Origin: Alligator mississippiensis
Lineage: Eukaryota > Chordata > Crocodylia > Alligatoridae
Assembly (NCBI RefSeq): GCF_030867095.1
Contig: NC_081824.1
Location: forward strand, 302,452,956-302,516,955
DNA length: 64,000 bases
Direction: 5' to 3'
A model generated the notes under the pieces. That model did no database searches. It worked only from the letters and a program-made list of their open reading frames with translations, and had not been told where the DNA came from. A program made the position numbers and the translations under genes. Each line of letters opens with the position of its first letter. The first letter of the stretch is position 1. Positions 56,579 to 64,000 of the stretch are shown in pieces.

Positions 56579-57960
56579 GGGCGTGTCTACACATGCATTT
56601 GATCCAGGGTCAGTTTACTCATGAGTAAACTACTTGTGAGTAAACGCTCCTGGGCAGACATCTACACAAATCTGCTCCTGCTTCCTCGGGGCCCTGCAAT
56701 GGGCCCCTGCCAGCACCAGGGGGAGCTTTAGGCTGTCCCCTTGGTGTAGCTGGGGGCTGGCAGAGAGCACTGAGCCAGGAGAGCTGGGGCATTACACCCT
56801 GCTCACAGGGGCTGCCTGCTGCTGGGGCAGGTACAATGCCCCCCTGCCCTGGTAACAGGGAGCTCCTGGACCTGGCTCCCAGATCAGGGGCAGGGGACTT
56901 GGTAAGAGATACAGGGGAGGGGCAGATCCCAGCCTTCTGCCCTGATCTGCCAGTGGGGCAGCTAGCAGTTAGCTCACTGCTAGCTGCCCCACCAGTGGAT
57001 TGGGGGAAGGGGGCCTGGGACCTACCCACCCCTGCAGTTCTTTCCAAGCCCTATGCCTTGATCATCTGAGGACCAAGCACTGGCCCCGCGACCATGGAGA
57101 TGGTGTTAGGAGATAAGGATCTCTTAGCGCTAGACCTGTGGTTGCAGAGCTGGTGCTCGGAGATTATGATCTCCCAATCTGAGTCCCATGGCTGTGGAGC
57201 TCAGGCTGGGAGGTAAGGGTCTCCCAGCACTGACCCTGCGGTCACAGAGCTGGCACCAGGAGCTCCCTGCTGCCAGGGTCTGGGGAGCCTGTTCCCTGCC
57301 CAGTTCTGTGAGCATAGAATTGGGAAGGGAACAGGCTGGGGGGCTTGTTCCCCACTCAGCTCTATGAGCACAGAGTTGGGTACGGAACAAGCTGAGGAGC
57401 TCCTCAGTCCCCAGGAACAGGCTCCCCAGTTGCCACCAGGCTCCCCAGTGCCAGCTCTGCACCGCAAGGCCGGTGCTGGGAGACACTTACCTCTCAGCAC
57501 AAGCTCCATGGTCATGGAGCCGACTCTGAGAGATACTTATGATTGTTGTGGAGCTGGCACTAGGAGATAAGGATCTCCCAGCCCCCCCACATCCTGATCA
57601 TGATCTTGGAGTGGGGGGGCTGAGGTCCCTGCTGCCGGGACAAGGGGACATAGTCCCTGCCCGGGTTGTGGTATAGCCTGCTCAGGCAGCAAGCAGCTCC
57701 TGGGGGGTAGGGAGCAATCTCCTGCCCCCTGGTGGGCAGCTGACGAGGAGCAGATTTGCTCCTGATCAGGTGTCTACATGAGGCCTACAGCGCCATTACT
57801 AATTGAAAGTAAATTTTCTACTTTCATTTGCAGGTAGCAAATTTACTTGACATTAGCAAGGTTTATTGTGTACTAAGCACATGCACGTGTAGACGCACAT
57901 GCTTACTGTGCAGTAAACTATGCTACTGTGCAGTTAAGCATCTTGTGTAGACATGCTCAT
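56579..57960. mobile_element. GTCTACAY-type element (copy E, 1.4 kb) with GC-rich core
   Basis: Ends GGGCGTGTCTACACATGC and TTGTGTAGACATGCTC. TTTACTCATGAGTAAACTAC near the left end mirrors TACTGTGCAGTAAAC at the right. The core carries a minisatellite. Confidence 0.55.
57070..57600. repeat. Degenerate 50-60-bp minisatellite
   Basis: Repeating block GAGCTGGTGCTCGGAGAT ... GATCTCCCA / GGGTCTCCCAGCACTGACC / GCACTAGGAGATAAGG, interrupted at about 57260-57440 by another GC-rich repeat (TTGGGAAGGGAACAGGCTGG). Confidence 0.6.
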
Positions 57961-59492
57961 TGTCTACAGTAACTATGATGATTATATCCAAGTCTGCTGT
58001 ATTCCCTTGCTCCCAGACTGTCTGTCTCATGTTGTCGAGGAATTACACAAAATGGATAGATAGCAAAACTGGTGGGTTTTCTGAGTGAAACTTACATGCA
58101 CATATTTTCACAAAGGGTTTTGCCAAAGACCCTGCTGTTGAAGTCTCTGCTACATTCATTCCTGGCCTGAAGTGTTTTCAGGGCCCACCATTCCTGCTCC
58201 ACAGTCCTCTTTACACAGACAGCATGTGGGACCACAGCTCTTGTTGTATCCAGAGTACTGGATATGTGCAGGGCATGTGCTTGTGAAATCCCTAGCTAGA
58301 AGAGTCCCAAGGCACATTTCTGCAAGTGGGAAATCTAGGTAGGCACTTCTTGGGCTTCAGGGGCCCAATCCTGCAAGGCTTGGGACTACCTCCGCAGGCT
58401 ACCTATACTTTTTGCCATAAAACAGACACCCACTGCAAAAAAAAATCACAAATTTATACAATGTATTGTTGTGGCCACAATATAGAACATTTGTGGCATG
58501 ACAAGGGGGATGAATGTTTGCTTGGGCCATTAAAATTTTTATGGTGGCAAAATGGAAAGGTCTGTTTTCAGCCAAACTAGTGTCTTTAAGTGTAACAACA
58601 CCATGATTTGATTTTCATTATTCCATAAGTAAAACACTAAGATGCTAGAGCTAAACATTAAGTTTCTTTATAAATGCTACAAATATTTCTCACAAATCAC
58701 TGGTAGGTGTGCTAACTTATTCTGGCCATTAGCAAATAAAACAGATTCTAGTTTCCATGACTAACGTCTTATTTTTTCAGAAGGAAAAAGTGCATCTGAG
58801 TTTTGGGAAGGAGTGCTTTTCAACATAAATGAAGAGACAAGCTCATGCACATAAATGAACTGCATGAGGCACATTCAAGAGTAAGAAGAGTTCAAAAAAT
58901 ACAGCAAAAGCAACTGTACTGGTTCAAGGTGGAACTGGTTCAAGGAAGGAATTATGCCTATTGCAGTAATTTCTCACGATTGAATCTCAGCTTAATTTTG
59001 GTTCAATTGATCATGTTTTTGCTGCTCTTAATATCTGATAAACTTTTTTAGAGATCAGAAGTGTATTGTTAAAGTATCCAGGATTAACTACTATGGCTTC
59101 CCTTGACTGAGCAATGTACCACATAGTCTGTGGCAAGTTCAGTAGTGGATCAGAAGTACAAATCAATTATGTTCTCTGAATACTTTTATTGGAAATGAAT
59201 TGCAGACTGTTATCTCATTGGAATAATTTATGGATTATACATGACACTGATAAATGAAACATCAGGGGACATGTCAGACATTACATTCTCAGAGGACTAA
59301 ATGCCAGATGTGTAGAGAGAGATAATCAGATAGACTTTTTGTCTTTTTCTTTTATGAAAATAAGGGTGTGGACACAACAAAATTATTACTGAGTAATTTC
59401 ATTCTAGACTTTAATTTGTAGTAAATGTATTCTACAGTAAGGAGCATACACATGACCAGCTCTCCTAAACTGACTGCCTCCAGTAGGTGACA
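57961..59492. other. No gene recognised
   Basis: AT-rich intergenic sequence without coding or repeat signals I can name. Confidence 0.55.
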
Positions 59493-59500
59493 GTGTAGTA

Positions 59501-61978
59501 CAGGGATGGGCAAAATATAGCCTATGGGCCTGCCAGGCCATTCTATCTGGCCTGCAGGGCCTCTAAAAAATTTAGAAAATTAATATTTATTCGCCCCTGG
59601 CTCCTGTCAAAGATGACAGGAGCCAGGGGCAATAGGACCCAGGGGAAGCCACGGCAGGCTAATGCAACAGCAGGGTCTGCCTGGCCCTGCCCCACCCCGC
59701 CCCCACAGATGGCAGCCCTGCCTGGCAGGGGCATCTGACCTGGGCCCATGGGGCTGTTTGTGGCTGCAGCGGCGTAGGAAATTCAGGTAAGAAGTTGGGG
59801 GGGGGGGGGGAAAGGAGATTGCCCCAGTCCTCGGGGCCAGACCAGCTCCTGCTGAACCCCATGGGCTGGCTATGCAGCCAGGAGCCAGTGGGCGGGTGGG
59901 AAAGCGGCGGTGGGGGTGGGAGAACGGAAGAGAGTGGCGTGTGGGAGCACGGGGCCTGTGCCAATGTCCTGGAGCCAGCGCCAGCGGGGCCCAGTGCGGG
60001 GTGATAGGAGTGTGTGGTGTGGTCTGGCAGGGGTCTGTGGAGCCAGGCTGGGCTGTACCAGCAGGGAAAGGGGGAAGCTGGCCTGGCTCCATAGAGCTCC
60101 TGCCAGCCGGGACCCTGCACTCCTGCCACCCTGCTCTGGGCACCATCAGCACTAGCCCCAGGACACCAGTGCAGGTCCCACACTCCCGCCCATCTGCCAC
60201 TGGCTCCCACACACCCACTCACTCCCAGCCCCATCTGCCCCAGCCCTGCAGTACAGGAGGGGAGCAGCGCTCAGCCCTGACCCTGCGCACCCCACACTCG
60301 CCTGTCTGGACTGAGCAGCAATGGTGGGGAATGAGCTGGTGTTCTGCACAAGGGAAAAGCAGCTGCTCCCCCTCCCCATGGTCAGCGCCCTGTGCTGCAG
60401 CCACTTGTAGCCCTTTGAGGCTGTCTTACTTCTCTGTTGCATCACTGCCACCCCGTGGGGCCTTGGTGGCAACGAAGAGCAGGCACAGGCAGCCCCATGC
60501 AGGCTCCAAGCAGCTGCAGCACAGGTTGCCAACCACAGGGGGGGCACTTTCTCCCTGTGCTGAGCACCAGCTTGTTCCCCAGAAACTGCTGCTCGGCATA
60601 GAGGAAAGTGGCCCCCCTGCTGGCCGCCACGAGGCAGTGCTTGCTGCGGCTGCCCACCCAGAGCTGATGCTGCACTGGGCTATGGTGTGGCCACTTCACT
60701 GCCACCTCTGTGCTGCCCAGCGCAGCAGCAGTGGCCATGTGGAGCAGCCACAGCACAGCACAGAGGCGGCAGTGAAGCAGCTGCACCTCAGCCTACCGTA
60801 GCATGAGCTTCAGGCAGGCAGCCACAGCAAACACTGCCTGGTGGTGGCAAGCGAGGGGGCTGCTTTCCTCTGCACTGAGCAGCAGCTTCTGCTCAGCTGC
60901 TGCTGCCATGGCTCAGCCCCAACAGGTGAGCCCAGAGCTAGCACAGGGCCCAGGCTAGCAGTGGTGGCAGGGAACAAACTGGTGCTCAGCACGGGGAAAA
61001 GTGGCTGCTTCCCCTCCCCATGGCCAATGCCCTGTGCTGCAGCCACTTGTACCCCACGTGGGGCTGCCTGTGCCTGATTTTCATTGCCACTGCTGCCCCA
61101 CACGGCTGCTGCAGCAGGAAGCACCAGCCATGGTGGGGAGTGCTTTTCCCCTGTGCTGCTGAGCACCAGTTCATTCCCTGCAGGCAAGCACAGGGCTTGC
61201 CAGGTTGGGGCTTTCCACTGCTGCCCACTTGTACTGGGAGGCTGAGAAAAGGGCACTGGGAGTGAGTGGGTGTGTGGGAGCCAGTGGCAGCCAGGCAGGA
61301 GTGCAGGGCCCATGCCAGTGTCCTGTGGCCAGCGCTGGCAGGGCCCAGAACAGTGCAGCAGGAGCGTGGGGTCCTGGCCAGCAGGGGCTTTATGGACCTG
61401 AGTCAGCTCCCCCATCTCCCTGCTGGTGCAGCCCACCTCGGCTCAACAGACCCCTGCCAGCCCACAACCCGTGCTCCTACCACTCCACTGTAGGCCCCAC
61501 CGGTACAGGACCTGAGACATTGGTGCAGGCTCCAGGATCCTGCTCGCTTCCACTCCCCCCCCCCCCCACCGCTTTCCCCATTTTCCTGCCCACCCACCAG
61601 CCACTCTGCACTACATGGCTCCCATACCAACATCCATACCCACACACACACATCCACACATCCCCACCAACCCCCATATGCAGTCACTTCTGCACATACA
61701 TCACAAATGCACACAAATCAGGACAAAAATATTTTTAAATTCAATTTAAATATATTATTATGGGTGTTTGATTTTTAGTATGTAATTTGTTTTTTTCCCC
61801 CCTAAGATGGCAAACCCTCTTCCCCAATGGAGTACTTCCAGGGGCAAGGGGCGGTACTTCCAGTTCCAAGATGGTGGCCAGGGGGTGGGGCACTGATCAA
61901 GGGGCTACATATGCGGCCTTTGACAGCTTGCCAAAACTCGGTAAGTGTCCCTCCACCCAAAATAATGGCTCGCCCCTG
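59501..61978. mobile_element. hAT-like element (2478 bp), perfect 8-bp target duplication
   Basis: Starts CAGGGATGGGCAAA and ends ATGGCTCGCCCCTG; GTGTAGTA flanks both sides (59493-59500, 61979-61986). The interior is GC-rich with large inverted repeats (about 60125-60240 against 61245-61340) and direct repeats (about 60325-60415 with 60965-61055). Open frames up to 309 codons lie on both strands over the same bases and lack transposase features. It is non-autonomous. Confidence 0.8.
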
Positions 61979-61986
61979 GTGTAGTA

Positions 61987-62747
61987 CCTGAGCACCAGGT
62001 ACTGGGAGAGCCAATTTGCACTGAAGAGAGGGCCACTCCAACTGGAAACTGGCCAAGGGAGGGGATGCACAACACTATCTATGTAGTAACTTATTGTGGT
62101 AACTAATTCGGAAAACTGTCTTGAGAACAGAAAGACTGAGCAAATGCCATCAGAATATCAGTAGTCCAGTCTTCCATATGTAGAAGATTGTTATGAGGCA
62201 TGTCACAATCAATTGTTCCTCATATCCATTGGCAAAAGTACAAGACAAAATCAACTTTTCAGCAAAGAAGATTTAAATTAGATTTAATTTAGAAAAACCT
62301 TTGTGACTGTAAGGATAGTGAAACACCCAAACAGATTACCTGTGGAGGTTGTGGAATCTTCTTCATTGGAAGTTTTTTTAAGAATGGGCTAGAGTTGGCC
62401 AACCTGAGGCTCTGGAGCCATATACGGCTCTTCAAAAGTTAATATGTGTCCCCTTGAATCTTTGCACAAGCACACGGTGACCAGGCTACATCACTCCACC
62501 ACTAAAGCATCAATACTAGTCCAGGACTGATAAGCAATCTTGCAGCAACAAACCACTCTTATGCAATTTTAAACAGCCTCAACATGGCCAGTAGTAGCCA
62601 GTGAAGAAGTCTCTTTGCATGGGGGAATTCTTTGTCCACTGAAAGATAGCACAATTGGTTCTGCCAGCTTCTACATTAGCTATCACTCTACCATCAGAGT
62701 GAGGGAAACAGGCATGTTCTGTATGTTCCCCTGTGCTTCTGGGTAAT
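61987..62747. other. No gene recognised; probable hAT remnant about 62390-62560
   Basis: GTTGGCCAACCTGAGGCTCT followed by GAGCCATATACGGCTCTT resembles a hAT-type terminus. No other end found. Confidence 0.4.
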
Positions 62748-62755
62748 ACCTAGAC

Positions 62756-63028
62756 CAGTGATTCTCAACCAGGGTGCCACAAAGTCTTTTGAAGGGTGCC
62801 ATGAGATGTGTGAAGATAAGCTGGTATGAGGAGATAAGTGCAGGTTCACGTTTATCCCTGCCTGGACACTTCCCTGCCCCCACTGCCCAGTCCCTCTGCA
62901 AGGAGGTAAACACTGTAATAAATACATTCAGATTTGAAATGGGCTGCTGCTCATTTCATACAAGTTATGGAGGGGTGCACTGAGTTAAAGAAGAAATGCC
63001 TCCAGTCTGAAAAGGATGAGAACCACTG
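62756..63028. mobile_element. hAT MITE (273 bp), perfect 8-bp target duplication
   Basis: CAGTGATTCTCAACC and GATGAGAACCACTG are TIRs. ACCTAGAC flanks both sides (62748-62755, 63029-63036). Confidence 0.88.
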
Positions 63029-63144
63029 ACCTAGACAGAAGAGGGCACAGTTAAGCAAAGCCCTATTAAGCTGGACCTTCCACTTGTCTAAGCTCTATTA
63101 TTAGTGGTCTAATTTCCACTGGAGCAGGGCAGTTTTGGCTTGGA

Positions 63145-63660
63145 GGGTGCATCTACATGTGCAATTAATTTGAAGCAATAAACTCCGGAGCAGTTTGAGC
63201 CAGAGTAAACTACTCCTGGATACAGTGTCTATAAGTGTGCCTGGGACATCAGCAATTTGAACCAGGGCAGAGCAGTTTACTCTAGGGCCAGAGGTACCAG
63301 GGGTCAGTCCTGGGCTTTGGGTAGTGGCATCAGGCAGCAGAGGGGCTGGCTGGAGCATGAAGGTGCTGAAAGTGCAGAGTCACGTGGCTAGGCAGCAGGC
63401 TGGAGTCTGGACCCCTGCTGGCTAGGCTGACTGAATGCAATTTATGCCAAGGGTCAGCATCCACATGTGCATTTAAGTGAAGTTAATTACCCAACCATAA
63501 GATAGTACTGTCCCCAACAGTCCTGTTGGGGACAGTACTATCTTATGATGGTGTAAACTAGTTTATTGTGGCCTAAAAGCATCACACATGTAGACAGTGA
63601 TGCTTTACTCCGCAGCTAATTAGTCTCCTCCGCAGTAAAGCTCATGTGTAGACGTGGTCA
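63145..63660. mobile_element. GTCTACAY-type element with long central palindrome (copy F)
   Basis: GGGTGCATCTACATGTGC at the left and CATGTGTAGACGTGG at the right are inverted repeats. CTCCGGAGCAG and CTCCGCAG/CTCCGCAGTAAAG motifs recur. The centre holds the 25-bp palindrome at 63496. Confidence 0.6.
63496..63547. repeat. Perfect 25-bp palindrome with 2-nt spacer
   Basis: Left arm 63496-63520 begins CATAAGATAGTACTG. Right arm 63523-63547 is its exact reverse complement. The spacer is TC. Confidence 0.97.
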
Positions 63661-64000
63661 GAGAGTAGCTGTTGACTCCCTGTGGAGCAGAAATAAAATG
63701 GAGTATCAGACTTCTACATGTCACATTTCCAAAGAGCATTAAAATAACAAATGAGATTGCGATTGAAATAATGGTGTGGACACATGACATGATTACAAGG
63801 GAATTTACTCCAGATATACTCAATCTAACGGCCCACTGTGAACACTATTAAAGGGGAGTCAATTTATATGGAGCAAAAATTGAGGTTGAAATAGATTAAG
63901 GGAATGGACACACAGCAGCTCCTAGGAAGGAATTTTCCCACATAGTTTGGAACAGGAATCTGCACTTGTTAACAGGGACTCAGTCCATGTGAAACCGTAT
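63661..64000. other. No gene recognised
   Basis: AT-rich sequence to the window end, nothing recognised. Confidence 0.6.

Noticed and set aside
59607..60801. Long open frames (up to 309 codons) on both strands near 60 kb
   Set aside because: They overlap on opposite strands in GC-rich, stop-poor repeat DNA inside a hAT-like element and show no domain or transposase motif.

Overview
The window is vertebrate nuclear DNA, most probably from a sauropsid reptile. The only host protein gene I can support is spliced, with GT-AG introns and a CpG-island promoter. The background is dense in CR1 LINEs, L2-like LINE remnants, hAT-type TIR elements and solo LTRs. Several CR1 3' ends carry short TATGAAA-type tail repeats, which I associate with crocodilians (inference; a turtle is not excluded). 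There is no sign of bacterial, plasmid or phage DNA, and no CRISPR array or RNA gene.

The gene is FUNDC1, the mitochondrial outer-membrane mitophagy receptor, on the + strand. Five coding exons (23209-23239, 25813-25969, 27973-28048, 36805-36933, 39879-39956) join in phase to a 156-residue protein, against 155 in human. Its LIR motif, its phospho-sites and three hydrophobic segments are in place. A CpG island (about 22985-23600) holds GC-box, NRF1-like and YY1-like motifs. Polyadenylation signals lie at 40522 and 40571. Introns 1-4 contain several TIR elements with 8-bp target duplications, a solo LTR that ends 76 bp before exon 4, and a small TIR element that starts 20 bp after exon 4.

Left flank (1-22980): L2-like remnants, a degenerate CR1 (4910-6243), LTR-like sequence (about 8990-9740), a solo LTR (11331-12535), an old CR1 split by another LTR (14304-15688), and a 3.2-kb CR1 (18000-21169) that keeps endonuclease and RT domains but has a mutated catalytic FADD box. 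Right flank (40600-64000): a fairly young CR1 inserted in a hAT MITE (41976-44219), a CR1-in-CR1 nest (44460-47480), a 1.56-kb LTR with a minisatellite (52523-54085), a 5'-truncated CR1 (54333-55800), a 2.5-kb hAT-like element rich in internal inverted repeats (59501-61978), and copies of a TIR-like family with a central hairpin built on an AGTAC/AGTAT core.

I found no previously undescribed multi-gene system. The observations most worth checking are a possible alternative last exon of FUNDC1 (37852-37944), two competing exon-1 donors four bases apart, the crowding of exon 4 by mobile elements, and the hairpin family, which includes a 25-bp perfect palindrome at 63496-63547.
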